The notes under the pieces were generated by a model. The model did not search any database. It saw only the letters and a list, made by a program, of their open reading frames with translations, and was not told the origin of the DNA. Of a stretch of 64,000 bases of DNA, positions 44,746 to 54,593 are shown in pieces; within the stretch, counting starts at the first letter, position 1; the number at the start of each line of letters is the position of its first letter. Position numbers and translations under genes: made by a program. The DNA is from Ancylobacter amanitiformis (GTDB taxonomy: Bacteria > Pseudomonadota > Alphaproteobacteria > Rhizobiales > Xanthobacteraceae), in NCBI RefSeq assembly GCF_030814815.1, contig NZ_JAUSVR010000017.1, positions 1 through 64,000 on the forward strand, in the 5' to 3' direction.

Positions 44746-45444
44746 ATGGATGTGCTGCTCACCCCGGACGAATGGACCGCCGTCTATCTCAGCCTCAAGG
44801 TCGCCTTCTGGGCGACCTTCTGGAGCCTGCCCTTCGCCATTCTCACCGCCTGGCTGCTGGCGCGCACGCGCTTTCCCGGCAGGGGGCTGTTCGACGGGCT
44901 CATCTACCTGCCGCTGGTTCTGCCCAAGGTCGTGGTGGGCTACATATTGCTGCTCACCCTCGGCGCGCGGGGCTTCATCGGCCAATATCTGGACGCGTGG
45001 TTCGGCATCAAGCTGATCTTCTCCACCGCCGGTGCCACGGTGGCGGCGGCGGTGGTCAGCTTTCCGCTGACGGTGAACGCCATCCGGCTGGCGCTGGAGG
45101 CGGTGGATCGCGGGCTGGAGACGGCGGCGCGCACGCTCGGGGCGTCGCGGCTGGACGTGTTCGTCTCCATCACGCTGCCGCTGATGCTGCCGGGCGTGCT
45201 CTCCGGCGCGCTGCTCGCCATTGCCTCGGCGCTGGGCGAATTCGGCGCGACCATTACCTTCGTCTCCAATGTCGAGGGCAAGACCCGCACAATTCCGCTC
45301 GCCATCTACAGCGCTACCCACATGCCGGACGGCGACGCCATGGCCCTGAGGCTGACACTGGTGTCGATCGTGCTGGCCTTCGGCGCGCTGCTGCTGGCCA
45401 GCCTGGTGGACCGGCGCATCCGGGCGATGATCGGGCGCGCATGA
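44746..45444 (+). CDS. modB: Molybdate ABC transporter permease ModB
   Basis: Inner-membrane permease, 232 residues with about five to six helices (AVYLSLKVAFWATFWSLPFA, LIYLPLVLPKVVVGYILLLT) and the ABC-permease EAA loop (ETAARTLGASRLDVFVSITLP). C-terminal RRIRAMIGRA is basic. Its stop overlaps the modC start. Separated from modA by the repeat array, which may set a lower level of the membrane subunits. Confidence 0.94.
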   Translation: MDVLLTPDEWTAVYLSLKVAFWATFWSLPFAILTAWLLARTRFPGRGLFDGLIYLPLVLPKVVVGYILLLTLGARGFIGQYLDAWFGIKLIFSTAGATVAAAVVSFPLTVNAIRLALEAVDRGLETAARTLGASRLDVFVSITLPLMLPGVLSGALLAIASALGEFGATITFVSNVEGKTRTIPLAIYSATHMPDGDAMALRLTLVSIVLAFGALLLASLVDRRIRAMIGRA

Positions 45445-46541
45445 TCGAGATCGACATTCGCCTGCGCCGTCCGGGCTTCACGCTGGAGGCGGCCTTCGCC
45501 GCGCCGGATGCCGGCATCACCGCGCTGTTCGGCCGCTCGGGCGCGGGCAAGACGACCATCATCCAGGCGGTGGCCGGGGTGGTGCGCCCCGATGGCGGGC
45601 GAATCGTGGTGAAGGGCGAGGTATATTTCGATGCCGCCGCGCGGATCGACCTGCCCATCGAGCGGCGGCGGGTCGGCTATGTCTTCCAGGATTCGCGGCT
45701 GTTTCCTCATCTGTCGGTCGAGGGCAACCTGCGCTATGGCGAGCGCCGCAGCCGGCTGGCGCTCAAGCCGATCGGCTTTGCCGCCGTGGTCGACCTGCTC
45801 GGCATCGGCCATCTGCTCGGCCGCCGGCCGCATTCGCTGTCGGGGGGCGAGCGACAGCGTGTGGCGATCGGCCGGGCGCTGCTCTCGCAGCCGCGCCTGC
45901 TGCTGATGGACGAGCCGCTCGCCGCGCTGGACGAGGCGCGCAAGGCGGAGATCCTGCCCTATCTGGAGCGGCTGCGCGACGCGATGGGCCTGCCCATTCT
46001 CTATGTCAGCCATGCCGTCGACGAAGTCCTGCGCCTTGCCGACGTGGTTGTGGCGCTGCGGGACGGGCGCCCGCTCGCCATCGGCCCGGTGGCGGATGTG
46101 ATGTCGCGCCCCGAGATCCTGCCGGTCATCGGACGTTTCGATGTCGGCACATTGCTGGAATGCGTGGTCAGCCGGCACGATGGGGACTACGCGCTGTCCA
46201 CGCTGAGCTTTGCCGGCGGCGAGTTGCGCGTGCCGCAGGTGGCGATGCCGATCGGCAGCGCGGTGCGGGCGCGGGTGCGCGCGCGGGATGTCGCTCTCGC
46301 GCTGGCAAGGCCTGAAGGCGTTTCAGTCTCGAACCTGCTGGCGGCGCGGATCGAAGCCGTGCGGCAGCAGGAAGGGCCCTATGCCGACATCGAACTCGTG
46401 GTCGGAGAGGTGCGTCTGGCCGCTACCGTGACCCGCGAGAGCGTGGATCGGCTCACACTCCGCCCCGGCCTTGCGGTGTGGGCCATGGTCAAATCGGTGG
46501 CGGTGGAGAGCCGCAGCCCGGATTTCGGGGAGCCCGGCTGA
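45441..46541 (+). CDS. modC: Molybdate ABC transporter ATPase ModC
   Basis: Cytoplasmic ATPase, 366 residues: Walker A GRSGAGKTT, the Q-loop YVFQDSRLFPHLSV, signature HSLSGGERQRVAIGRAL, Walker B LLLMDEPLAALDEARK, switch His in YVSHAVDEVLRLAD, and a C-terminal Mop/TOBE molybdate-binding domain (SNLLAARIEAVRQQEG). ATG 45441 overlaps the modB TGA. It ends next to a convergent small-protein gene. Confidence 0.95.
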   Translation: MIEIDIRLRRPGFTLEAAFAAPDAGITALFGRSGAGKTTIIQAVAGVVRPDGGRIVVKGEVYFDAAARIDLPIERRRVGYVFQDSRLFPHLSVEGNLRYGERRSRLALKPIGFAAVVDLLGIGHLLGRRPHSLSGGERQRVAIGRALLSQPRLLLMDEPLAALDEARKAEILPYLERLRDAMGLPILYVSHAVDEVLRLADVVVALRDGRPLAIGPVADVMSRPEILPVIGRFDVGTLLECVVSRHDGDYALSTLSFAGGELRVPQVAMPIGSAVRARVRARDVALALARPEGVSVSNLLAARIEAVRQQEGPYADIELVVGEVRLAATVTRESVDRLTLRPGLAVWAMVKSVAVESRSPDFGEPG

Positions 46542-46739
46542 TTATTTCGGCGCTTCCATGATGGGGGCGACGCCGGGGCCGATGGCGAACTCGTCGCTGA
46601 AGAAGCCGACCACGGCGAGGACCAGCAGGGCGATCACCAGCGCGATGATCACGCCGCGCACACCATTGGCGCGATGGCCGAAATAGCCGGTCGCGGTGAG
46701 CAGCACGAGAATGAGGATGATGATGATGAGGGTCTGCAT
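46542..46739 (-). CDS. Small two-helix membrane protein
   Basis: 65 residues, almost all membrane: LIIIILILVLLTATGYF, then VIIALVIALLVLAVVGFF and a short polar end. No family recognised. Its stop abuts the modC stop. The ATG (46739) has AGGCACC upstream, a weak Shine-Dalgarno. Composition and helices suggest a real small membrane protein, but conservation is needed to be sure. Confidence 0.55.
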   Translation of the reverse strand: MQTLIIIILILVLLTATGYFGHRANGVRGVIIALVIALLVLAVVGFFSDEFAIGPGVAPIMEAPK

Positions 46740-46790
46740 GGTGCCTCCGATGCTACCCCAGAACCGTCGAGCCCGGCGAAAGGTTCCTTC

Positions 46791-47216
46791 CTACCCCTCG
46801 TTCGTCGCCACTTCCGCCTCCGCCGCGACCGGGAGGGGGGCAAGGCCCGCGCGCAGTTCCTCCATCGCCGCACGGCTGGCGGCGGCGCTGCTCTGCTCGA
46901 TGCCGCGATAGAGCGCGATCAGCCGCTCGCCGAAGGCGGTGAGATTGGTGCCCGCCCCGCGCCGGCCGGGATGGGTCTCGACGACAGGCTCGCGAAAGGT
47001 GCGGGCCATGGCATCCACCAGCAGCCAGGCGCGGCGATAGCTCATGCCCATGTGACGCGCGGCCGAAAGGATCGAGCGCTCGCGGCGGATGGTCTCCAGC
47101 AGATCGATCATGCCGGGGCCGATATGGCGCCCGTCGCCGAAATAGACCCGGATGAACAGGCCGTCGCGCGCCCGCGCGGGCCGGCCCGGTATGTCGTCGA
47201 TATCTGTCGGAGCCAT
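46791..47216 (-). CDS. modE: ModE-type winged-helix regulator without Mop domain
   Basis: About 141 residues equal to the DNA-binding half of ModE: LLETIRRERSILSAARHMGMSYRRAWLLVDAM (helix-turn-helix), then GRRGAGTNLTAFGERLIALYRGIE. The C-terminal molybdate-binding (Mop) domains are absent, a form common in alphaproteobacteria. Located just after modABC on the other strand, it is the likely partner of the two boxes at 43647. ATG 47216 is preferred over ATG 47237. Confidence 0.82.
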   Translation of the reverse strand: MAPTDIDDIPGRPARARDGLFIRVYFGDGRHIGPGMIDLLETIRRERSILSAARHMGMSYRRAWLLVDAMARTFREPVVETHPGRRGAGTNLTAFGERLIALYRGIEQSSAAASRAAMEELRAGLAPLPVAAEAEVATNEG

Positions 47217-47324
47217 CGTGCCGCCAATCCTGCGCATCCCGTGCGGGGCGCGCCTCCCGCCCGTGATGTTAGGGCAAGAGGCGCGCAGCAGGAACGGGGA
47301 AGGCTGCTCGCGCGGCGCGGGCCG

Positions 47325-48707
47325 TTAGGCGACGCGGGCGCTTGACCGGCGGCGGTAGGCGAAGGCGAGGTCGAGCAGCACCATCACGAGCAGCGACGCG
47401 CCGACCAGCGGGAAGATCAGCCCCACCACCGCCATGATGGCGATCAGCCCGCGCATCACCGAGCGATCGGCCGGCGCGGGGGGAATGCCGAGCGAGCCCT
47501 TCGGCCGGCGCTTCCACCACATGATGCCGGCCGAGACCGACATCAGGATCGTGGCGAGGCACAGCGCCAGCATGAAGAGCTGGTTGGCGAGGCCGAATTC
47601 CTGGCCCATATGCACGTTGATGCCGAATTCCATCGCCTTGGCGACAGGCCCGTAATCGGCATAGCTCATGTCGATCAGGGGCTTGCCGCTATACTGGTCG
47701 AGGTGAATCACCCGCTGCTTCGACAGGTCGTCGGGATAGACGGCGGCCGAATAGACGCCGGTGGGCTTGCCCGGCAGGCTCAGCGTGTAGCCGGGGGAGA
47801 TGCCGAGCCGCTCGACGGTCGCGGCGGCGGCATCGAGGCCGATGGGCGGCGGCAGGGCGGTTGCGGCGGTGCCGGAGGCGGGGATCGATTCCGGCATTTT
47901 CGCCTGTTCCAGCGACCAGGCGGTCGGCCCGTTGGCATGGGCGAGATGCTCGTCCGACATCGGCACGTCGGTATAGACGCCGGCGGGGTAGCCGTAATTC
48001 GAGCTGTTGGCGAACTCGTTGACCTTCTCGCCCCACAGGATGGACCACGGCATGCCCGACAGCGCCATGAAGCCGATGGCGACGCCGGCAAAGGCGCCGG
48101 TGACGGCGTGCAGGTCGCGCCAGAACAGGCGCTGGCGCGGCGCGCCGCGCACGCTCACCACGCCGCCGGTCTGCCGACGCGGCCACCAGAGATAGAAGCC
48201 GGTGCCGACCAGCAGGATGGCCCAGCCACCGACAATCTCGATGATGCCATTGGCGATCGCCCCGAATTCGGCGAGGCTGTGCAGCCGGCGCACCAGCCAC
48301 ATCACGGTGCCGCGATCGGCGAGATCGCCGAGCACGCGCGAATCATAGGGGTCGACATAGACCGAGCGGCGCGCGCCGTCCGCGGTCTTGATCACCACTT
48401 CGGCCGAGGCCGCCGGTGTCGCGGGGGTGATGATCTTCAGCGCGGTGCCGGGATGGGCCTTGAGCGCGGCATCGAGCCACGCGCTCGGCACTTCAACCGG
48501 CGTCGCCCGCACCTCGACCTGCTTGAGGTCGCGGTGCCACAGCCCGTCCAGTTCGTCGCGGAAGAGGTAGAGCCCGCCGGTTACCGCAAGCAGGATCATG
48601 AAGGGCAGCACCAGCAGGCCGGCATAGAAGTGCCAGCGCCAGACGGCGCGGTAGAGATTGGCCGCGTGCTCGGCCGTGTCGGCGGCAGGCAAAGGGGTAG
48701 CGCTCAT
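47325..48707 (-). CDS. PepSY-associated membrane reductase-like protein
   Basis: About 460 residues with four membrane helices and PepSY_TM features: RWHFYAGLLVLPFMILLAVTGGLYLF, WLVRRLHSLAEFGAIANGIIE, VGTGFYLWWPRR, then RLFWRDLHAVTGAFAGVAIGFMALSG, with His residues in the helices that can hold haem. Such proteins are linked to iron or siderophore reduction. It lies downstream of PCu(A)C and DUF2946 genes on the same strand, so a shared metal role is likely. Start ATG 48707; ATG 48719 and ATG 48743 are alternatives. Confidence 0.82.
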   Translation of the reverse strand: MSATPLPAADTAEHAANLYRAVWRWHFYAGLLVLPFMILLAVTGGLYLFRDELDGLWHRDLKQVEVRATPVEVPSAWLDAALKAHPGTALKIITPATPAASAEVVIKTADGARRSVYVDPYDSRVLGDLADRGTVMWLVRRLHSLAEFGAIANGIIEIVGGWAILLVGTGFYLWWPRRQTGGVVSVRGAPRQRLFWRDLHAVTGAFAGVAIGFMALSGMPWSILWGEKVNEFANSSNYGYPAGVYTDVPMSDEHLAHANGPTAWSLEQAKMPESIPASGTAATALPPPIGLDAAAATVERLGISPGYTLSLPGKPTGVYSAAVYPDDLSKQRVIHLDQYSGKPLIDMSYADYGPVAKAMEFGINVHMGQEFGLANQLFMLALCLATILMSVSAGIMWWKRRPKGSLGIPPAPADRSVMRGLIAIMAVVGLIFPLVGASLLVMVLLDLAFAYRRRSSARVA

Positions 48708-48825
48708 CGGAAAGGGCATCCGGAAAAGAGGGTTTGGGCGCACGCTGTCGCGGCACCCGGAGAGGCTCCGGGCGGCGGTGCTGGCGCGTCGGGATGGGGT
48801 TAGGAGATGGGGCTAGGAGATAGGG

Positions 48826-49374
48826 CTAGTTGGCCGGCATCGGCATGGTGTGGTCGCCATGCGCGGGCTCTGTGCCCTTCGGCCCGCCCATGCCCTCGAT
48901 CTTGAACACCACGTTCACCGTGCCGGCCTTGGCGAAGGTGAGGGTGCCCTTGAAGCTGTCGCCTTCCTTCAGCGGCTGCTTGAGGTCCATCAGCATGAGA
49001 TGGTAGCCGCCGGGCGCCAGCTTCACCTCGCCGCCAGCCGGAATGGCGATGCCATCGGGCAGCAGGCGCATCGTCATGATGCCGTCCTTGACCGCCATTT
49101 CGTGGATCTCGACATGGCCGGCGGCCTCGGCGGTGACGGAGACCAGCGTGTCGGCCTCCTTGCCCTCGTTCTCGATGGAGAGGTAGCCGCCGCCGACCTT
49201 GGCCCCGGCCGGCGTCATCCGCGCCCAGGGATGGCCGATTTCCAGCTCGCCGATCTTGAAGCCATGGGCGAAGGCCGGCTGGATGGCGAACAAAGCGAGG
49301 GCGGTGGCGAGGATGAGGAAGCCGATGCGGTCCTCGGCGTGGCGCAGCACGCGCGTGAAGGCGAAGCGAATCAT
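48826..49374 (-). CDS. PCu(A)C-family periplasmic copper chaperone
   Basis: 182 residues with a signal peptide (FLILATALALFAIQPAFAHG) and a PCu(A)C domain: IGHPWARMTPAGAKVGGGYLSI, GHVEIHEMAVKDGIMTMRLL and PGGYHLMLMDLKQPLKEGD, where the Met and His residues form the Cu(I) site. A His/Met-rich tail (HGDHTMPMPAN) adds copper ligands. Members deliver copper to cytochrome oxidase. ATG 49374 follows GGGAG. It sits between DUF2946 and PepSY genes. Confidence 0.9.
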   Translation of the reverse strand: MIRFAFTRVLRHAEDRIGFLILATALALFAIQPAFAHGFKIGELEIGHPWARMTPAGAKVGGGYLSIENEGKEADTLVSVTAEAAGHVEIHEMAVKDGIMTMRLLPDGIAIPAGGEVKLAPGGYHLMLMDLKQPLKEGDSFKGTLTFAKAGTVNVVFKIEGMGGPKGTEPAHGDHTMPMPAN

Positions 49375-49466
49375 GGAGAGCACTCCCAGAGTGCCGGCAT
49401 GCCTATCGCGGCAGCGGCCGGCGCGGTTCGACTGACAGGATGAAAGGACCGCCTGCAGGCGGCGTG

Positions 49467-49862
49467 TCAGGCGAGGGGAGGCGCTCGGGCGTTTTTCGGC
49501 GAGCGCTGGAGCCCGGCGGCGACGGCGGCATCCGCCGGCAGCAGCGCGCGCTCCGCGACCACCGGGCGAGGAGCGGCAATACCCGCCGCTGCCGGCGGCA
49601 GGGCGGCCAGCGCCGATATCTGGCAGCCGGTGGTGCAGCAATCGGGCGCGTGGTGGGCGGGGGCGGAGGGCGAGTCGGGGGGCGAGGCGGGGGTCTGGTG
49701 CCCCGTGAGGCACAGCACCTGCCCGAAGGCATCGACCGTGGCGAGGTTGCCCGCGTGCGCGCCGGAAGCCGCGCCGCCGAGCAGCGACTGCAACACGAGC
49801 AGATAGGCGACGGCGAGAGCCATCACTATCCGGCGCAGCGTGTGGCGGTCGGTGGTCTTCAT
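49467..49862 (-). CDS. DUF2946-type exported protein
   Basis: 131 residues with an N-terminal hydrophobic segment (IVMALAVAYLLVLQSLLGGAA) and a Cys/His-containing region (QVLCLTGHQT, HHAPDCCTTGCQ), as in DUF2946 proteins found with copper or haem uptake genes. First gene of the string DUF2946 - PCu(A)C - PepSY on the minus strand. ATG 49862 begins a basic n-region; the upstream ATG at 49895 is less likely. Confidence 0.72.
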   Translation of the reverse strand: MKTTDRHTLRRIVMALAVAYLLVLQSLLGGAASGAHAGNLATVDAFGQVLCLTGHQTPASPPDSPSAPAHHAPDCCTTGCQISALAALPPAAAGIAAPRPVVAERALLPADAAVAAGLQRSPKNARAPPLA

Positions 49863-49962
49863 TGTCGCGGCTTTCCCCTGACCAGCCTGTAGCACGGGCC
49901 TGAAGGGCGGGGAACAGCGGCGCGGTGCCGCTGCCCCCCGGAGGTCTCTCGACGTCCTGCCG

Positions 49963-50778
49963 TCAGTTGGAGGCGCCGGGCCCGGCCACGGCGCCGGGCG
50001 GGCTCTTGCCGAGGATGATCATGCCCAGCACCTCGTCCTTGGTCACGTCGGCAGTCGAGGCGGTGCCCACCAGCTTGCCGTTCTTCATCACGCTCACGCG
50101 ATCCGCGAGGTCGAAGACGTCGTGAATGTCGTGGCTGATGAGGAAGATGCCGATGCCCTCGGCCTTGAGGTGCTTGATCAGCTCGGCCACCTGCGCTGTT
50201 TCCTGCGGCCCGAGCGCGGCGGTGGGCTCGTCCATGATCAGGATCTTGGCGTTGAAGTGGATGGCGCGGGCGATGGCGACCGACTGGCGCTGGCCGCCGG
50301 AGAGGCCGCGCACGGGCTCCTTGAACTTGCGGAAGTTCGGATTGAGCCGGCCCATCACCTCGCGGGTCGCCGCCTCCATCGCCACGTCGTCGAGCGTGCC
50401 CCAGGGCGTCATCAACTCGCGGCCGAGGAACAGGTTGGCGGCGGCGTCGACATTGTCGGCGAGCGCGAGGGTCTGGTAGATCGTCTCAATACCGTAACGC
50501 TTCGCATCGCGCGGGTTGCCGATATCGGCCTTGGCGCCATTGATGCGGATCTCGCCGGAATCGGGCCGGTAGGCGCCGGCGAGGATCTTGATGAGCGTCG
50601 ACTTGCCGGCGCCGTTATGGCCGAGCAGGCCGACGACCTCCCCGGGATACAGATCGACGGAGACGCCGTCGACGGCGTGGACGCCGCCAAAGGCGATGCG
50701 GATGTCGCGCATTTCCACCAGCGGGGTGCCCGTGCGGGCGGAGGGCGTGGCGACGGGGGACGAGGCGAGGTTGTTCAT
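49963..50778 (-). CDS. xylG: Sugar ABC transporter ATPase, single domain, xylose locus
   Basis: 271 residues: Walker [11 protein letters not shown]-loop [14 protein letters not shown], signature [15 protein letters not shown], Walker [12 protein letters not shown], switch His in [10 protein letters not shown]. Only one ABC domain is present, whereas the classical XylG has two (~500 residues); the FrcA-type sugar ATPases also have one. It is the last gene of the xylF-xylH-xylG set on the minus strand, so it should power xylose import, presumably as a homodimer. Confidence 0.85.
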   Translation of the reverse strand: MNNLASSPVATPSARTGTPLVEMRDIRIAFGGVHAVDGVSVDLYPGEVVGLLGHNGAGKSTLIKILAGAYRPDSGEIRINGAKADIGNPRDAKRYGIETIYQTLALADNVDAAANLFLGRELMTPWGTLDDVAMEAATREVMGRLNPNFRKFKEPVRGLSGGQRQSVAIARAIHFNAKILIMDEPTAALGPQETAQVAELIKHLKAEGIGIFLISHDIHDVFDLADRVSVMKNGKLVGTASTADVTKDEVLGMIILGKSPPGAVAGPGASN

Positions 50779-50788
50779 CTGCCGGCCC

Positions 50789-52108
50789 TCACTTGAAGCG
50801 CTTGCGGTAGACGGTATCGATCCACACCGCGAAAACGAGCACGATGCCGACGACGATGTTTTGGTAGGGCGTGTCGACCCGCATCAGCACCATGCCCGAC
50901 TGCAGGCTCTGCATCACCAGCGCGCCGATCATCGCGCCCGCGATGGTGCCCGAGCCGCCGGCCAGCGAGGTGCCGCCGATGACCGCCGCGGCGATCACAT
51001 AGAGCTCGTCGAGCGTGCCCTGCGCGTTGGTCGCCGAGTTGAGCCGCGCAGTGGAAATGGCGGCGCCGATGGCGGCGAGCGCGCCCATCAGCGCGAAGAC
51101 GGTGAGCGTGACGCGCTTGGTGTTGATGCCGGCCAGTTCAGCCGCCTCCGGGTTGCCGCCAATGGCGAACACGTAGCGGCCGAAGCGGGTGCGGGTGGTG
51201 ATGAAGGTCATGACGATGCCGACCGCGACCGCCACCAGCACCGGCACGGCATAGCCGAAGCTGATGGAGATGCCTTCGGGGGGAATGGTCAGGCCGGCGG
51301 ATTCGGCATAGCGGCGGGCGAGGTTGGCGGGCAGCGTGTAGGCGTTCACCACCAGCGTGGCGGCGACCACCGCGAGACAGCCGACCGAGATGGTGACGAC
51401 TTCGGCCCAGAGCGGCTTCAGCGGGAAGTGGAAGCGCTGGCGCTGGCGGCGCGCCTGAATCGCGGCGAACACGATGGCGAGGCAGGCAATGGCGGCGACG
51501 ACCCAACTCCAGGTGGCGCCGATCGAGCCGTCGGCACCGCCGCCGAGCAGCTTGAAATTGTCGTCGGTGAGGGGAATGGTCTTGCCCTGCGCGACAGCCC
51601 AGGCCGCGCCGCGCCACACCAGCAGCCCGCCCAGCGTGACGATGAAGGCCGGCACGCCGAGATAGGCGATGACGAAGCCGTGCAGCGCGCCGATGGCGGC
51701 ACCCGCCGCGATGCCGGCGACAAGCGTCAGCGCCATCACCGCCGGATTGTTGAAGCCGAAGGTTGGCATGAGGTAGCTGGCCTGGAACACCGCCATGATC
51801 ATGCCGGTGACGCCGAGGATCGAGCCCACCGACAGGTCGATGTGGCGCATCACGATCACCAGCACCATGCCGGTGGACATCACCGCGATCGACGAGCTCT
51901 GGACCGAGAGGTTCCAGAGATTGCGGGGCGTCAGGAAGGTGCCGTCCGCGAGGAAATCGAACACGATCCAGATGGCGGCGAGCGCCCCGATCATGCCGAG
52001 AAAGCGGATGTCGATCTCCAGCGCCCCGACGAATGTCGTCGGCGCCGTGGCCGGCGCGCCCTTTGGCGCCGAAGTCGGGGCCGGGGGGGCCGTCGTGGTG
52101 TCGCTCAT
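50789..52108 (-). CDS. xylH: Xylose ABC transporter permease XylH
   Basis: 439 residues, about ten membrane helices, of the ribose/xylose permease type: [74 protein letters not shown]. The N-terminal ~25 residues are Pro/Ala-rich cytoplasmic sequence. It lies 11 bp before xylG and 88 bp after xylF. Confidence 0.92.
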   Translation of the reverse strand: MSDTTTAPPAPTSAPKGAPATAPTTFVGALEIDIRFLGMIGALAAIWIVFDFLADGTFLTPRNLWNLSVQSSSIAVMSTGMVLVIVMRHIDLSVGSILGVTGMIMAVFQASYLMPTFGFNNPAVMALTLVAGIAAGAAIGALHGFVIAYLGVPAFIVTLGGLLVWRGAAWAVAQGKTIPLTDDNFKLLGGGADGSIGATWSWVVAAIACLAIVFAAIQARRQRQRFHFPLKPLWAEVVTISVGCLAVVAATLVVNAYTLPANLARRYAESAGLTIPPEGISISFGYAVPVLVAVAVGIVMTFITTRTRFGRYVFAIGGNPEAAELAGINTKRVTLTVFALMGALAAIGAAISTARLNSATNAQGTLDELYVIAAAVIGGTSLAGGSGTIAGAMIGALVMQSLQSGMVLMRVDTPYQNIVVGIVLVFAVWIDTVYRKRFK

Positions 52109-52196
52109 GAGCGTCCTCCTTCTGCCCGCGCTTTGCCGCGCGGTGCGCTCACAGGGCGGACGGCGGGACGATGCCCGCCGCCGCGCGTTGCGTCGT

Positions 52197-53237
52197 TCAG
52201 TTGCAGGCCTTCACGGTGCCGGGCTTCACGCCCTGGCAGACGGTGGCCTTCGGCACCCAGCCGGCCTCGATGATCACGTCGAGATTGTCCTTGGTGATCG
52301 GCAGCGGCTTGAGGAAGGTGGAGTTCATCGCCTGCTTCTTCGGGCCGCCGGTGAAGGTGGCGGTGCCGGGGATCGCCTTGGCGTCGGTGCCCTTGGCGAG
52401 GGCGAGGGCGATCTCGGCGGCCTTCTTGCCGAGTTCGCGGCTGTCCTTCCACACCGAAACCGTCTGCGTGCCGAGCGCCACGCGGTTGAGCGCGGCGAAG
52501 TCGGCGTCCTGGCCGGAAACCGGCACCGAGCCGGCAAGGCCCTGCGCCGCGAGCGCCGCGATGGCGCCGCCGGCCGTACCGTCATTCGAGGCGACGACGG
52601 CGTCGACCTTGTTGTTGTTCGCGGTCAGCAGCTGCTCGGTGTTGCGCTGGGCATTGGCCGGCAGCCAGCTGTCGGTATAGGCCTCGCCGACATTCTTGAT
52701 GTCGCCCTTGTCCATCGCGGCCTTCAGCTGTTCCATCTGGCCGGAGAACAGGAAGTCGGCATTGGGGTCGGAGGCCGAGCCCTTGATGAAGAGGTAGTTG
52801 CCCTTCGGCTTCAGCTTCTGCACCTCGGCGGCCTGGAGGCGGCCGACTTCCTTGTTGTCGAAGGTGATGTAGTAGGCGTACGGGATCTCGATCAGCCGGT
52901 CATAGCCGACCACCGGAATGCCCTCGGCCTGCGCCTTGGCGATCGCCGGGGCGATGGCGTCGGAATCCTGCGCCAGGATGATGAGGGCGTTGGCGCCCTG
53001 CGCGATCAGCGCCTCGACATCGGAAAGCTGCTTGGAGGCGGACGACTGCGCGTCGGCCGAGATGTACTTGGCACCGGCCGCGGCGAGCGCCTTCTTGATG
53101 GCGGCCTCGTCGGTCTTCCAGCGTTCTTCCTGGAAGTTCGACCAGCTCACGCCGACCACGGTGTCGGCCGCGCGGGCCACGCCGATGGTGGCGACCGTCG
53201 CCAGCGCGGCGAGGGTAAGGGTCAGTTTCGACGTCAT
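52197..53237 (-). CDS. xylF: Xylose-binding periplasmic protein XylF
   Basis: 346 residues: signal peptide ending at VARA-ADT, then [78 protein letters not shown] and [13 protein letters not shown], which match XylF of xylose importers closely. AGGAAAAG precedes the ATG. It is transcribed divergently from the LacI-type regulator, from a shared 280-bp control region. Confidence 0.94.
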   Translation of the reverse strand: MTSKLTLTLAALATVATIGVARAADTVVGVSWSNFQEERWKTDEAAIKKALAAAGAKYISADAQSSASKQLSDVEALIAQGANALIILAQDSDAIAPAIAKAQAEGIPVVGYDRLIEIPYAYYITFDNKEVGRLQAAEVQKLKPKGNYLFIKGSASDPNADFLFSGQMEQLKAAMDKGDIKNVGEAYTDSWLPANAQRNTEQLLTANNNKVDAVVASNDGTAGGAIAALAAQGLAGSVPVSGQDADFAALNRVALGTQTVSVWKDSRELGKKAAEIALALAKGTDAKAIPGTATFTGGPKKQAMNSTFLKPLPITKDNLDVIIEAGWVPKATVCQGVKPGTVKACN

Positions 53238-53489
53238 GCTTTTCCTCCCAAGGGATGCCACGGGTTGTTGCGCCCGGCCTGCGCCAGGTGAGGCGCTGCC
53301 GTGATCCGTTTTCTGATGTCCGAACCTCAGAATGAAGCCGGAACATCGACTTGTTGGCCGATCCTCACAGATCGACAGGCCTTTTGAAAACCCCGAAAAA
53401 TCGGTAAGCGGGCGAGAATTAACAGATATGCCGCGCCTTGACCCTTCGCTTTTGGTTGTAAACAGGCGCTTCATGTCTTGAGTTGCGTA

Positions 53490-53504
53490 CCTCAGATTTT
53501 GAGG
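53490..53504. promoter_or_regulatory. Candidate operator in the xyl control region
   Basis: CCTCA-GATTT-TGAGG, perfect 5-bp arms, lies 13 bp before the regulator start. A related CCTCAGAATGAAG occurs at 53326. It could be a binding site for the adjacent LacI-type protein; this is a guess from position and symmetry. Confidence 0.35.
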
Positions 53505-53517
53505 GCATCCTTGCCGT

Positions 53518-54555
53518 ATGTCCAGAGGTGTTTCGCGCATCACATTGCAGGATGTCGCCCGCGAGGCCGGTGTCTCGCTGGCCACGGCCGACCGTGTGCT
53601 CAACGGCCGGGCCGGCGTGCGCGGCGCTACCGCCGATCGGGTGAAGGATGCGGTGGCCCGGCTCGGCTACCGTCCGAACCTTGCCGCCGCACGGCTGGCG
53701 CGGGGCGAGACCTATCGTTTCTGCTTCGTGCTGCCGGCCGGCGCCAATGTCTTCATGCGCATGCTGGCCGAGCAGGTGGCGAACACCGCGAACTGGCTGG
53801 CCACCAACAACGCCTATATCGACACGTTGCGCGTCGACGTGTTCGCGCCCGAGACGCTGGCCTCGGCGCTGGAGGGGCTGATCGGGCGCTATGACGGCGT
53901 CGCCGTGGTGGCGCTCGACCATCCCCGCGTCCGGGCGGCGATCGACGACCTCACCGCCTCCGGCATCGCGGTGGTGACGCTGGTGTCGGACGTGCCGTCC
54001 TCGCACCGGCTGCACTATGTCGGCATAGACAACATCGCCGCCGGGCGGACCGCCGGCACGCTGATCGGCCGTTTCGCCGCCGGGCGGCGCGGCGCGGTCG
54101 GCCTCATCGTCGGCACGCCGGCGCTGCGCGACCATGCCGAGCGGCAATTCGGCTTCACCCAGGTTCTGGCCGGCGAATACCCGGCCCTCAAGGTGCTGGC
54201 GGCGCAGGAGAGCCTGGACGAGGACGAGCGCACCGAGGCGATCGCGTCCCGCCTGCTGCGCGAGGCGCCCGACCTTGTCGGCCTCTACAATGTCGGCGCC
54301 GGCAATCGCGGCATCGCGGCGGCGATCTCGGCGGCCAATCGCGCGTCCGACCTCATCTTCATCGGCCATGACCTCACCGAGGATACCAGCCGCTTCCTGC
54401 TGCGCGGCGTGATGGACGCGGTGATCAACCAGGATGCCGGCCACCAGTCGCGTTCGGCGGCCCGCGTGCTGCTGTCCCATTGCGCCGGCGAGCCGCTGCT
54501 CAGCGAGCAGGAGCGTATCCGCATCGACATCTTCCTGCGGGACAATCTGCCGTGA
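53518..54555 (+). CDS. LacI family transcriptional regulator of the xylose locus
   Basis: 345 residues: N-terminal LacI helix-turn-helix ([23 protein letters not shown]) and hinge, then a periplasmic-binding-like sugar domain ([51 protein letters not shown]). It lies between the divergent transporter genes and xylBA, so it probably represses them until xylose binds. It is a LacI-type regulator, not the AraC-type XylR of enterobacteria. Confidence 0.88.
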   Translation: MSRGVSRITLQDVAREAGVSLATADRVLNGRAGVRGATADRVKDAVARLGYRPNLAAARLARGETYRFCFVLPAGANVFMRMLAEQVANTANWLATNNAYIDTLRVDVFAPETLASALEGLIGRYDGVAVVALDHPRVRAAIDDLTASGIAVVTLVSDVPSSHRLHYVGIDNIAAGRTAGTLIGRFAAGRRGAVGLIVGTPALRDHAERQFGFTQVLAGEYPALKVLAAQESLDEDERTEAIASRLLREAPDLVGLYNVGAGNRGIAAAISAANRASDLIFIGHDLTEDTSRFLLRGVMDAVINQDAGHQSRSAARVLLSHCAGEPLLSEQERIRIDIFLRDNLP

Positions 54556-54593
54556 CCCGCCCAAACCCGTACATAAAGCAAGGAATCTGAGGC

